The position numbers and the translations under genes are program-made. Below, one piece after another: positions 44,340-53,985 of a stretch of 64,000 bases of DNA (the first letter of the stretch is position 1; the number at the start of each line of letters is the position of its first letter). Source of the DNA: Shewanella putrefaciens (GTDB lineage Bacteria; Pseudomonadota; Gammaproteobacteria; Enterobacterales; Shewanellaceae). The stretch spans positions 3,862,501 through 3,926,500 of the forward strand of contig NZ_CP066369.1 in NCBI RefSeq assembly GCF_016406305.1, read 5' to 3'. The notes beneath the pieces are model-generated. The model did no database searches and was not told the origin of the DNA. It saw nothing but the letters and a program-made list of their open reading frames with translations.

Positions 44340-44675
44340 ATATGCCAATACCCTTAAATCAACACATACACTATGAGTTTTTTAGTCTGAATAAGCGAAG
44401 CGTCGCTTGCTTTGATCCACGAATAGCGCCGGAAAGTCTCTGACGTTTTCAACTGGGTATTTTTACAGAATATTTCCGATAATCAATGCCTCATACCATG
44501 AAATTTTCACTTATTACGCATTAATTTCGACCAAAGTCCCTAAAAAGTTTGGTCACTAACGACTTTAGTCTAAAAAACCATCGCAGCAAGTTTTTATTCG
44601 CCCCCTATTACTCACCGAAGATACTAACCAACGATACTCACCGAAGATAATCAAACCTAAGGTGAATTCATCTGC
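44340..44675. other. Intergenic region before the conserved cytoplasmic protein gene
   Basis: This 336-bp region is AT-rich and holds the promoter of the gene at 43935-44339. Apart from a 15-bp direct repeat near 44609-44649 and a weak AGCGAAGC/GCTTGCT pair near 44395, nothing is recognised. Confidence 0.3.
44609..44649 (+). repeat. 15-bp direct repeat
   Basis: TACTCACCGAAGATA occurs at 44609-44623 and 44635-44649, 26 bp apart start to start, just after the quinone oxidoreductase stop on the other strand. Confidence 0.8.
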
Positions 44676-45695
44676 TCACTCGGCCAATGTGAGGACGACC
44701 TTTCCCCGGTGCGCTCCCGACTCCATTAATGCATGGGCCTTAGGCGCCTCACTGAGTGGGAAAGTCGCAAAGATATTGGGCACAATTTGATGGCTATCGA
44801 GCAGCGGCCACACGCGCTCACGTAACTCTTTAGCAATCTCGGCCTTGGCTTCAACGCTCTGCGGTCTTAGGGTTGACCCAGTCCAGACAATACGCTTCGC
44901 CATCAGACGAAAAAGTTCGATCTCGGCCTTAGGGCCACGTTGCATGGCGACAGAGACCATGCGGCCATCCATTGCAAGTGCCTGTAAATTGAGGTTGATA
45001 AAATCGCCGCCCGCGATATCAAACACCACATTGACCCCTTTATTTTGGGTAAATGCCATCACGGCTTCGACAAAGTTATCAGTGCGATAATTGATCACCT
45101 CTTGGGCGCCAAGGCTCAAACAATATTCACGCTTCTCTTCCAGCCCTGTAGTGGCAATCACCCTTGAACCTAAGGCGCTGGCGAGCTGAATCGCCGTGCT
45201 GCCGATACCGCCCGAGCCGCCGTGGATCAACACAGTCTCGCCCGCTTTCAGCCCCGCACGCATAAACAGGTTGCCCCATACGGTGAAGAAGGTTTCCGGC
45301 AGCGCGGCCGCCTGCACATAGCTAAAGCCCGTTGGAATAGGCAAACAATGGGCCGCATAGGTCAGTGCATACTCGCCATAACCACCGCCCGGCACTAAGG
45401 CGCATAACTTATCGCCGATTTGCCATTGGCCCACGCCGTCACCCAGAGCACAAATATCCCCGGCGACCTCAAGCCCAATAATGGGTGATGCGCCCGGCGG
45501 TGGTGGATAAGCACCAACCCTTTGTTTGATATCCGGGCCATTCACACCCGCGGCATGCACACGGATCAACACTTGCCCCGCCGCAGGCACAGGCAAAGGC
45601 GAGCGCGATAGCCGCATCACCTCGGGGGCGCCGGGCTGCTCAACTTGGATATGGGTGTACTCACTGGGTAAGGCTGATATAGGTAAAGCTGACAT
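44676..45695 (-). CDS. NAD(P)H-quinone oxidoreductase, zinc-independent MDR family
   Basis: A 339-residue medium-chain dehydrogenase/reductase of the quinone oxidoreductase type. The substrate-side segment AAGVNGPDIKQRVGAYPPPPG, the NADP loop VLIHGGSGGIGSTAIQLA and a later QRGPKAEIELF block are typical of the TP53I3/PIG3 branch. No structural zinc cysteines are seen. It reduces quinones or similar enones with NADPH. Transcribed alone; no regulator is seen nearby. Confidence 0.9.
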   Translation of the reverse strand: MSALPISALPSEYTHIQVEQPGAPEVMRLSRSPLPVPAAGQVLIRVHAAGVNGPDIKQRVGAYPPPPGASPIIGLEVAGDICALGDGVGQWQIGDKLCALVPGGGYGEYALTYAAHCLPIPTGFSYVQAAALPETFFTVWGNLFMRAGLKAGETVLIHGGSGGIGSTAIQLASALGSRVIATTGLEEKREYCLSLGAQEVINYRTDNFVEAVMAFTQNKGVNVVFDIAGGDFINLNLQALAMDGRMVSVAMQRGPKAEIELFRLMAKRIVWTGSTLRPQSVEAKAEIAKELRERVWPLLDSHQIVPNIFATFPLSEAPKAHALMESGAHRGKVVLTLAE

Positions 45696-45781
45696 AGATA
45701 GCTCCTAAAATTTGGTTCCCGCTCCCATCCTAGCTATCTCAATGGGCAATATCCCTAAGAGTAGCCAGTTTTATTCTGCCA

Positions 45782-47593
45782 TTATAAAGGAGCGAGTGCT
45801 TGTACTCTTTCCTTCGCCTTGGCCTCATAGTCATTTGAGAAACGCGCTGCCATTTCAATGCTTTGTTGATAAAGTGCTAGGGCACGTTTAGGATCTGCGT
45901 TTCCGCCCTCGCCTTTATCTAACAGCGTGGCGAGCTGGAAGTAAGCAACGCCGAGAATATCCGCCTGCAAGCCTTGTTTGGCACCCAAGGTTGTCACTTT
46001 TTCTAACCAGAATCGCGCGTTAACCGTATCTCTATAGGGTTCCAATAGCAGGATATTGGCAAGTTCGGCTGCGGCGTAGAGATCCCGCTCGGCGGCAATT
46101 ATCCAAAACTCCTCGCTCTGCTCAAAATCCTCTTTAAAGTAGTAATAGGTTTCGGCAGCATCTCGCGCCAAATCTGGTTGAGCTTTAACGCTTTGACGAT
46201 AATTTTCCAATGCCGTTGTGGCATTAAAGTAAGGGGAGCAAGATAACACTTGATAAAACGCCATAAGGCTTCTGGCCTCGGGTAAGCCTTGGTCGGCTAA
46301 CTGGTTTAACTGCTGCCACGCCAGAGTCTCGCTAACCTTATCCGCCCCCGTATTAACGAGGCCACGCTCGATAACAGATAAAGGTAAACGAATTAGCTCA
46401 AGCTTTGCCGCGTTATCGCCAAAGCTCGCGGCGCGCTCCAACCAATAGATTTTTTCATCGGTTTGCCCCCCGTAACCCGCTTGGTCACGCATCCAGTGCA
46501 ATGCCACAATATCGCCCGCCTCTGCGGCTTCACGGTAATACTGTCGCGCCTTAACCTCATCTCTAGGTAAGGCATGGCCTAGCTCATAGATACGCGCTAA
46601 TAATCGCTTATCTTCGGCCTTGGCGCTCTGAGCTAAGGTATTGATTTGTGATTCAGGTTTACCATAGGCATACAATTTCACCTCGCCGTTAGCATAGGTA
46701 TATTGAGTGCCATCGGGGTAATTCACCGCCACCCTATCGGACTGATACCAAACGTCGACCTGATAATCTGTGGCTATCTGTGGATTAAAGTTAATCCGCA
46801 CCACGGCCTGTTCGCCCAGCGGCACCATTTTGCTATAGGCCCTATCCCACAGACTCGACGTTTGCTTAAGATTGCTATTCAGCCGGACCTCAAAGGGCCG
46901 TTCATCCCCGGGATTATGGATAAAAACCGGGTAATAAACCGGGGATATGGATTGCTCTGTGGCGGCTTCTGCGAGGTTATCTTCCCCATTCCCCGCTCTA
47001 ATCGGCTCGATATTCAACTCTAGGTTTAAATAAAACTCATCGTGGGGAGACACTTTAACGGGCAAAGAAGATTGAATTGCGGGGTTATTGACCGCTGCCG
47101 AGCCCTGCAATTTGGCAAGATATTCATTTTTAAGCGTTTGTGTTTTTTGCCATAGGGGATGGCTCGGCAATATAGTCACATCGAGCATCACATTATCTAG
47201 GCGCCACTGGCAATCACCACCACCATTCAAGGCTAAGGGGAGAGAAAACTCCCGTCCTTGCCCGTTACTGCTGATAAGACGCCGCAGCACCGAGGTTTTT
47301 TCGAGTGTGGCGTGGTAGGGGTTAGCAATATCACCACCGGGGAAACGGATTTCCTTACGGGTACAAATCGATGAGGCGTAATAACCGACAAGCTCTAACT
47401 GCGTATTGGCGGGCAATGTCCCGACAAACTCGAAACGCTGGCTATCCGCCGGCGCCGTCACTTGCTCGACAGGCAACTCGCGGCGAAATAAATCCCCCCA
47501 GAAAGAGGCCGATGCCGAGTAAGGCGCCAAGGCACAGGCCATCGCAAGGACGAAGGACGGTAACGTTACGCTTCGCTGTTGTATTAAACCCAT
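45782..47593 (-). CDS. Exported Sel1-like repeat protein
   Basis: 603 residues with a signal peptide (LAMACALAPYSASASFW). The N-terminal part (35-310) is a beta-rich region with no match I recognise. The C-terminal half (about 315-600) contains Sel1-like TPR repeats: LLARIYELGHALPRDEVKARQYYREAAEAGDIVALHWM, then further pairs ending AALDKGEGGNADPKRALALYQQSIEMA. Such arrays hold partner proteins in the periplasm. It is followed on the same strand by QOR, but with its own start region. Confidence 0.8.
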   Translation of the reverse strand: MGLIQQRSVTLPSFVLAMACALAPYSASASFWGDLFRRELPVEQVTAPADSQRFEFVGTLPANTQLELVGYYASSICTRKEIRFPGGDIANPYHATLEKTSVLRRLISSNGQGREFSLPLALNGGGDCQWRLDNVMLDVTILPSHPLWQKTQTLKNEYLAKLQGSAAVNNPAIQSSLPVKVSPHDEFYLNLELNIEPIRAGNGEDNLAEAATEQSISPVYYPVFIHNPGDERPFEVRLNSNLKQTSSLWDRAYSKMVPLGEQAVVRINFNPQIATDYQVDVWYQSDRVAVNYPDGTQYTYANGEVKLYAYGKPESQINTLAQSAKAEDKRLLARIYELGHALPRDEVKARQYYREAAEAGDIVALHWMRDQAGYGGQTDEKIYWLERAASFGDNAAKLELIRLPLSVIERGLVNTGADKVSETLAWQQLNQLADQGLPEARSLMAFYQVLSCSPYFNATTALENYRQSVKAQPDLARDAAETYYYFKEDFEQSEEFWIIAAERDLYAAAELANILLLEPYRDTVNARFWLEKVTTLGAKQGLQADILGVAYFQLATLLDKGEGGNADPKRALALYQQSIEMAARFSNDYEAKAKERVQALAPL

Positions 47594-47719
47594 AATGCCA
47601 GCTCTCCATCGCTGATGAGGTACAGCTCACTATAAAAATAACCCTAAATAATTGCTCCTCATTATGCTACATCGCAGGGTATTAAAACGACTATTTAGCA
47701 TCCCCCGAGCCTAAAAGAT

Positions 47720-50700
47720 TTAAGCACTGCGTAGCCTAGCAAGCACATCTTTTGTTTTCAATTCAGCCATTGCCACATAGGCCACAGGCACCACAAATAG
47801 TGAGAAGAAGGTCCCCGCAAGCAAGCCACCCACTAATACCAAGCCTATATTGGCTAAGCCTAAAGACCCCGGTCCCGAGGCCAGCGCTAAGGGAATAGCA
47901 CTTAAAATCATGGTCAAAGACGTCATTAGAATCGGCCTTAACCGCGATTTGGCACTGCTCAGCGCCGCCTCAACCGCGCTCAAGCCTTGAGCCTGTTGCT
48001 TGTTGGCAAATTCCACCAGCAAGATACCGTGTTTAGTCACTAGCCCAACCAGGGTGAGTAAACCAATTTGCGAGTAGATATTCAGACTCTGACCAAACAA
48101 GGTCAGGGTCAGCAGCGCGCCGACAATACACAGGGGCACAGTCAGCAAAATGATTAAGGGATCGACGAAGCTTTCAAACTGCGCGGCCAAAATCAGATAG
48201 ATAAACACCAGTGCCAGCAAAAATAATGACTGAGTGCCCGCCTGTGAATCCATCAGTTCCTTTACCACGCCGTTGTATTTAAAGCCCTGTGCATCGGTGA
48301 GCAGGGTTGGCAGTTGCTCGTCTAAATAGGCTTTGATCTCATCGGTGGAATAACCGGGCATAATATCCGCCGTCAACTCGGCGCTATCGAGGCCCATAAA
48401 GGTCTTAATATTGGATTCTGCCGTGGTCTGCTTAATCGACACAAACTGCGATAATGGCAGTGCTTGCCCTGATTCAGAGGTGACATACAGTTTATTCAAA
48501 ACTTTGAAATCACTGAGCTTATCTAAGTTAACTTGCACTTGAATGGGGTAGGTAAAGCCATCGGTTGCATGTAAGTCCGCCGCCTTGACTGAGCCAAGGA
48601 AGGTCGATAGCGCATTCGTCACATCCCCATAGCTCACGCCCGAGAGGATAATGGCGTTGCGATCGATAGACAGATCGTAACGCAGTTGATCCCTCAGCAC
48701 TGAGTTACCCACATTGGTCAGGCCGGGATAATCTTCGAGTAGTTTTTGCACTTTAGCGGCGGTGTCGCTGAGCTGATCCTTATTGCGGTCTAAACTCGTC
48801 AGCTCTAAACGCAAGTTATTGGCGATATTAAGGTTATCCGCCGAGCGGATGCTAAAGGACATATTATAGGCAGAAACGCTTTGCTTCGATTTCGCGATCA
48901 AATCACCGATCACTTCATCTATGCCCTCACTACGCTCACCCCAAGGTTTAAGCAGCACATGATTGACGGGCTCACCCTCGATATAGGACAGGTTCGCCCC
49001 AACCGCAGGGTGGTCGGCCATCACACCATTAAGTTCACTATAGTGATCTAAATGATACTGCCGCCCCACGCCCGTAGGACCATTGGCCGTCACATCGATA
49101 AAGCCTGAATCCTCCACGGGTAACAGTATCTTAGGCAACTGCCAATAGGCGATGCCCGCAAGACCCATAAGCACCACGGCCACCCCAAGCATCTGGCGTT
49201 TACGGGCAAACCATTTACTGAGCTCATTGATATACAAATGATTTAACTGCTGCAGCGCATCTTCGACTCGGCTAAACCATTTAGGCTGCTGCTCTGTGGT
49301 ATTGATAAGATAGGCACTCATCATGGGCGATAAGGTCAGCGCCACCATGCCGGAGATAATCACAGCGGCGGCTAAAGTAAAGGAGAATTGCCGAAACAGA
49401 TCCGCCGTTAAGCCCGACATTAATCCAATCGGCAGATACACGGCCGCGAGCGTTAAGGTCATGGCAATGATAGGAAAGATGATCTCCTGACAACCCTTAA
49501 TCGCCGCATTGAAGGGTGTTTCACCGTTTTCGATATGGCGATAACAGTTCTCGACCACCACAATGGCATCGTCCACCACTAAACCAATGGCCAAGATTAT
49601 CGCCAAAATGGTAAGCACATTAATGCTAAAACCCAGCGCCGACATCACGGCAAACACCCCAATCACACACACGGGAATGGTAATAATCGGGATCGACGCC
49701 GCCCGCAGGCTACCTAAAAATAACACCACAATTAAGGAGACCAAGATCACCGCCTCAATCAAGGCGGAAAACCCTTCGTTAATGGAGGCCTCAATAAAAT
49801 CGGCCTGATTATAGGCCAAGGTCATCTCTAATCCTTGGGGCAAGTACTGCTGCATGCGCGCAATTTCGGCCTTGATGTTCGAGGCCACTGTCACGGGATT
49901 AGCATTGCTCAGGGGTAAAATTTGCAGCGACATCGCACTATGACCATCGATGGACAGCAGACTCGGCGATAAACTTTCCTCCCCCATCACCACATCGGCA
50001 ACATCGGCTACGCGGATGATCTTGCCGTCGCTGACCTTGATCACTAGATCCTTCACATCTTCGAGCGTTTCAACTTGATTCAAAGGGTTAATCGAGAAAT
50101 CCCGCGACTTACCTTTAATCGCCCCCGAGGTGAAGCTGGCATTGTAGGAGCCTAACGTGCCCACCACATCGGCGGCCTTAATGTTGAGCGCCTTCATCTG
50201 CTCAGGATTGAGCCAGACTCTAACGGCTTTTTGTGAGCCGCCATAGGGGCCCCACACGGCACCAACGCCTTGAACTTGTTTAAGCTGTGGCACTAATTGC
50301 TGGCTAATGTAGTCGTACATGGCCTGCTTTTCCATGCCGCCCGCGTTCACAAAGGTGATGATATTACTGGCGGAATCGGTCGCCGAAGTATCGTCGGTGA
50401 CCGTCGGCTTATCTATCATGCTCTGGGGGAAATCGTTAATCCCTTCGACGCTGCTACGCAACTTATTCATTAAGTTGGTGTATTCAATATCGCTAGTATC
50501 ATCAACAAACTTAATCGTTAACGAACAGCGCCCCTCGCTACAGTCGGTCGACATAGTATCGACCTTGTCTATGCCCGAAGCCGCAGCAATCAATTTATCG
50601 GCCACATTGCTCGACATAAAATCGGCGCTCGCCCCCGCGATCGATGCATTTACCGATGCCGAGTGGGTGGTGTGTTCAGGAAAATATTGGATATCGAGTT

Positions 50701-50791
50701 TTTGAAAGGCAATCAAACCCAGTAACACCGCCATAATGCTGAGTACGGAGGCGAAGATAGGATGACGGATGCAGACTTCGGGTAAACGCAT
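47720..50791 (-). CDS. RND efflux pump, inner-membrane subunit (second system)
   Basis: A 1023-residue full-length RND permease. Blocks seen: RHPIFASVLSIMAVLLGLIAF at the start, GLVVDDAIVVVENCYRHIENG with the proton-relay aspartates in TM4, LAAVYLPIGLMSGLTADLFRQFS, and GLVTKHGILLVEFANKQQ in TM10. The double-Asp motif and FAVMSALGFSINVLT place it in the HAE1 multidrug branch (MexF/VexH-like). It overlaps the adaptor gene by one base (TAATG), so the two are translated together. The outer-membrane partner is not encoded here. Confidence 0.93.
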   Translation of the reverse strand: MRLPEVCIRHPIFASVLSIMAVLLGLIAFQKLDIQYFPEHTTHSASVNASIAGASADFMSSNVADKLIAAASGIDKVDTMSTDCSEGRCSLTIKFVDDTSDIEYTNLMNKLRSSVEGINDFPQSMIDKPTVTDDTSATDSASNIITFVNAGGMEKQAMYDYISQQLVPQLKQVQGVGAVWGPYGGSQKAVRVWLNPEQMKALNIKAADVVGTLGSYNASFTSGAIKGKSRDFSINPLNQVETLEDVKDLVIKVSDGKIIRVADVADVVMGEESLSPSLLSIDGHSAMSLQILPLSNANPVTVASNIKAEIARMQQYLPQGLEMTLAYNQADFIEASINEGFSALIEAVILVSLIVVLFLGSLRAASIPIITIPVCVIGVFAVMSALGFSINVLTILAIILAIGLVVDDAIVVVENCYRHIENGETPFNAAIKGCQEIIFPIIAMTLTLAAVYLPIGLMSGLTADLFRQFSFTLAAAVIISGMVALTLSPMMSAYLINTTEQQPKWFSRVEDALQQLNHLYINELSKWFARKRQMLGVAVVLMGLAGIAYWQLPKILLPVEDSGFIDVTANGPTGVGRQYHLDHYSELNGVMADHPAVGANLSYIEGEPVNHVLLKPWGERSEGIDEVIGDLIAKSKQSVSAYNMSFSIRSADNLNIANNLRLELTSLDRNKDQLSDTAAKVQKLLEDYPGLTNVGNSVLRDQLRYDLSIDRNAIILSGVSYGDVTNALSTFLGSVKAADLHATDGFTYPIQVQVNLDKLSDFKVLNKLYVTSESGQALPLSQFVSIKQTTAESNIKTFMGLDSAELTADIMPGYSTDEIKAYLDEQLPTLLTDAQGFKYNGVVKELMDSQAGTQSLFLLALVFIYLILAAQFESFVDPLIILLTVPLCIVGALLTLTLFGQSLNIYSQIGLLTLVGLVTKHGILLVEFANKQQAQGLSAVEAALSSAKSRLRPILMTSLTMILSAIPLALASGPGSLGLANIGLVLVGGLLAGTFFSLFVVPVAYVAMAELKTKDVLARLRSA

Positions 50792-52134
50792 TACTTGGCG
50801 CCCCCACTGCTTGTGTCTGAGCTGGTGTCTGAACTCGTGTTTGAGCTTGAACTTGTGTCAGCACTTGCGCTTGGATTAGTGTCTGGCTTTGAGTTATCTG
50901 GATTTGAGTTAGCGCTTGTATCTGGGCTTGAGTTAGCGCTTGTATCTGGGCTTGAGCCTGCACTCGCACTCGGAGCCGTGTCTAGGCTAGCCTTTGGATT
51001 AGGGCCCGTGCTTGCGACGTCTTGCGTGTTTTTATCCTGAATGACTTTGACCTTGCCATCGGACTTGAGGTTTTGCATGCCAGTCTTAACCACAAGATCG
51101 CCTTCGGCTAAACCTTCAAGCACAACCGCATAGCCGTCATTGGTATTTTGGGCCAGTTTAACTACTTGTTTTACGGCGTTATCGCCCCGTACTAACCAGA
51201 CAAAACGCTCATCATTATTGGCGATAATCGAATTTTGCGGCACTAATAAGTGTTTAATATCATGGCTATAGAATTGCTTGATATTGGCGAACATACCTGG
51301 GGCCAGTTTAAACTCCGGGTTATCTAAGGTCGCGTGGATTTCAACCCGCCCCGAACTCTCATCCACCGCGGGGGCCACATAATTAACCAGCCCTTTAAAC
51401 TCTGTATTGCCATAGGCCTCAACGGTGACATTCACCCCTTGGCCCTTCTGCGCCTTACCTAAATCCTTCTGACTAATGGCATAACGGACTTCGACGGGAT
51501 TTAAACTATAGAGGGTCACTAGGGCCGTTCCGGCACCGATTTGGCTGCCGATGGACTGACTAAAGCTGGTCAATTGACCATCGAAGGGGGCCATGATCAG
51601 ATAGTCGTTCATGGTCGCCTGTTTCTGCCGAACATCCGCATCGGCGAGATTCACATTTTCCCTCAACTCATCCACATCCTGCTTCGCAAGCGCAAAGGGT
51701 TCCTTGATCAGCAGATCTTCGATACGCTCAAGCTTAGTCTTTGCCAGCGCCAAGGTGCTCTTGGCTTTATCTAAATCGGCCTTGGCCTTAGTGTTATCCT
51801 GCTCGGCAATCACTTGCCCCTTAGTCACAGTGTCGCCATTGCTAAAATGAATCGCGCTGATTTTTTCGCTGGCATTAAAACTCAGCACCGCCGAATCGAT
51901 CGCACTGATTTTACCGACTTCTTTCACCCCATCGGCAAAGGAGCTTTCCTTAACCGCTTCGACAGTCACAGGGATAATATCGACCTTATCCGCCGCCAAG
52001 GAGGCTAGTGGGAAAAGGCTGAAAAGACTCGCCAGTAAAAATGGTATCGGCGCGAATAATGACGCCCAAGGAAGATGCTGGGGATGGTTTTTGAATACAC
52101 TGCACGCTCGTGCAGTCATTTGGTGTGTAGACAT
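50791..52134 (-). CDS. RND periplasmic adaptor with Ser/Asp/Thr-rich tail
   Basis: 447 residues. Signal segment (about 25-47, ending PLASLAADK), barrel-sandwich (SFNASEKISAIHFSNGDTVTKGQVIAEQD), coiled-coil hairpin (about 95-165) and beta-barrel (APFDGQLTSFSQSIGSQIGAGTALV). The last 75 residues are low-complexity, built from SPDTSANS-like units and short DTSS repeats, not part of any adaptor fold. The tail probably arose by repeat expansion and may be flexible. The start has an N-terminal stretch (MSTHQMTARACSVFK) ahead of the signal peptide. Confidence 0.9.
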   Translation of the reverse strand: MSTHQMTARACSVFKNHPQHLPWASLFAPIPFLLASLFSLFPLASLAADKVDIIPVTVEAVKESSFADGVKEVGKISAIDSAVLSFNASEKISAIHFSNGDTVTKGQVIAEQDNTKAKADLDKAKSTLALAKTKLERIEDLLIKEPFALAKQDVDELRENVNLADADVRQKQATMNDYLIMAPFDGQLTSFSQSIGSQIGAGTALVTLYSLNPVEVRYAISQKDLGKAQKGQGVNVTVEAYGNTEFKGLVNYVAPAVDESSGRVEIHATLDNPEFKLAPGMFANIKQFYSHDIKHLLVPQNSIIANNDERFVWLVRGDNAVKQVVKLAQNTNDGYAVVLEGLAEGDLVVKTGMQNLKSDGKVKVIQDKNTQDVASTGPNPKASLDTAPSASAGSSPDTSANSSPDTSANSNPDNSKPDTNPSASADTSSSSNTSSDTSSDTSSGGAK

Positions 52135-52452
52135 AATTTGTAAACCTATCGTTCTGACTCTTCAACGGACATCCTATCCGACGACAGCAAACCGGATTGA
52201 ACCCAAGATTAATTCACCTCCCGCGATGTGTTTTTTGCAGCTTGAGGCGGTTTGGGTCCATAGCCTAAAGGCATGCTGCCTGTGAGGGCCAGTAAAAATT
52301 AGGTTACAGATTCAAACAAAACAAAGAGTTAACTAAGGATTTAACAATTAAGCCTAGGGGCTCACAAAAACACCCCAAACCCGATAGGACAGTAACAATA
52401 GTGCAGTAACAATTGTCAATTCAGCGATAAGACTGGCTATAGAGGGCCAAAA
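52135..52452. other. Intergenic region upstream of the second RND operon
   Basis: A 318-bp region between two minus-strand genes. It must contain the promoter of the adaptor-RND operon. A GCAGTAACAAT/ACAGTAACAAT near-repeat occurs around 52385-52415. No regulator gene or operator is recognised. Confidence 0.3.
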
Positions 52453-53787
52453 TTACCACTGCAGGGCTTTCTTCGCCGCCATAAAACGGGGGCGAGCCTC
52501 CAAATCCATCGACATGCAGCGATCTTTTAGGCTTACAAGCAAAGCAAAAGCTTCAGGATTGGCAGAAGCATCCACATAGGCCAACAGATCCTCAATCAAG
52601 CAACCCAGGGCGCGTACTTCAATCGCCTCCATCGCCAAGCGTTCGGCCTGGGATAAATGACGTAAATTAGACGCAGCCCCAAAGTCACCAAACAACAGGT
52701 TCATCTTGGCATCAACCATAATATTATGGGCGTAGACATCGCCGTGACTGATTTGCTTGGCATGCATATGCGCCATCGCATCGGCTAACTGAGAGGCAAT
52801 CTTGGCCACCTCTTTAAGGCTGAACTGGGTATCGGCGTTAAAGGTATCGCGGGTGCAGGTTGCTAGGCTTGGCGGTAAGCCTAAATTGCTAAACCCCGGC
52901 GGAATGAGCTCCATCACTAGGCCTAATTGATCTTTTTGACTAATGTGCGCCACCACCTTGATAAGGCTGGGGTGATCTCCCGTGGTGAGGCAACAATCTA
53001 GCTCGTCGGCGGGGTAACCATCGCTCGTCACTTCCCCCTTAAAGAGTTTTACCGCAACCTGTGGCGAACCCGTCGCGGCGACCATAGTTTGATTCAACCA
53101 ATCGCCACGGTAAATCACCCCGGAGGCGCCTTCACCCAGTTTTTCAGCCAACTTAATATCATCTAGCGTCACATTCGCCACTGTGGCCACATCGGCATGG
53201 GGATCGACCAAGGTATGGCTAAAGGGATTACCCGCAAAGGCGAGCCAAGTCAGCTTAGGTAAGCTCAACAACCAAGCGGGTAGTGCCTGCAGTTGATTGG
53301 CCGATAAACGCACTAACTCTAAATTACGGCAATTAGCCATCGACTCTGGCAAAGCCGTTAAACAATTGCCCGCTAAGGCTAATTTTTGCAGACGCTGTAA
53401 ATCCCCCATTGCCGATGGCAGCGACTCTATCTGGTTATCGGTTAAGATGAGCCAGCGGGTTTGCAGCGGTAACGCCGCAGCTGTCACTGTCTTGATTTGA
53501 TTCGCCTTAAAGCCAATCATCTCTAAATTCTTGCAGCGCCCTAATGCCTCGGGTAAGTGATCGAAGCAGTTATTGGAGGCAAAAATTATCTTTAAATGCG
53601 TTAAACGGTGCAGGTCCTCGGGGAGAGTGCTCAATTGATTATTCGATAAATCGAGGATTTCGAGGGTATCGGCTAAGTCAAAAATCTCCCGCGGGAACTC
53701 GGTTAGCCCCTCGACCAATTGTAAACGCGTGATCCCCTGTAACTGCCCTGCCCTTAACTGCGCTAACGTCTGCACTTTACTACCCAA
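52453..53787 (-). CDS. Leucine-rich-repeat protein kinase
   Basis: 444 residues in two parts. Residues 15-205 carry about seven leucine-rich repeats (LEILDLSNNQLSTLPEDL, LQKLALAGNCLTALPESM and similar). Residues 212-444 are a protein kinase-like domain: glycine loop GEGASGVIYRG, VAVKLFK with the ATP lysine, catalytic HGDVYAHN (HGD replaces HRD), and GDFGAAS as the metal-binding DFG. The core residues for phosphotransfer are present, so activity is likely. No signal peptide; cytoplasmic. Eukaryotic-like LRR-kinases are widespread in Shewanella and relatives but their targets are unknown. Confidence 0.88.
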   Translation of the reverse strand: MGSKVQTLAQLRAGQLQGITRLQLVEGLTEFPREIFDLADTLEILDLSNNQLSTLPEDLHRLTHLKIIFASNNCFDHLPEALGRCKNLEMIGFKANQIKTVTAAALPLQTRWLILTDNQIESLPSAMGDLQRLQKLALAGNCLTALPESMANCRNLELVRLSANQLQALPAWLLSLPKLTWLAFAGNPFSHTLVDPHADVATVANVTLDDIKLAEKLGEGASGVIYRGDWLNQTMVAATGSPQVAVKLFKGEVTSDGYPADELDCCLTTGDHPSLIKVVAHISQKDQLGLVMELIPPGFSNLGLPPSLATCTRDTFNADTQFSLKEVAKIASQLADAMAHMHAKQISHGDVYAHNIMVDAKMNLLFGDFGAASNLRHLSQAERLAMEAIEVRALGCLIEDLLAYVDASANPEAFALLVSLKDRCMSMDLEARPRFMAAKKALQW

Positions 53788-53985
53788 GTTAATGAAAAAT
53801 CGCCGCTATGGTAGCGCATTAATGGCTAAAGCTAAACGCAAGTTCACCCACCAAAGGGGAGTGAAATCGCCTCAAAATTGCACCCGAGACAGTAGGGAAA
53901 ACCGTTGAGATCTATTCAGAAACTCGAAAACAGATTAGCATGTGCACCAATATGGAATGCCCAGTCAACTCATCACAGGACAATC

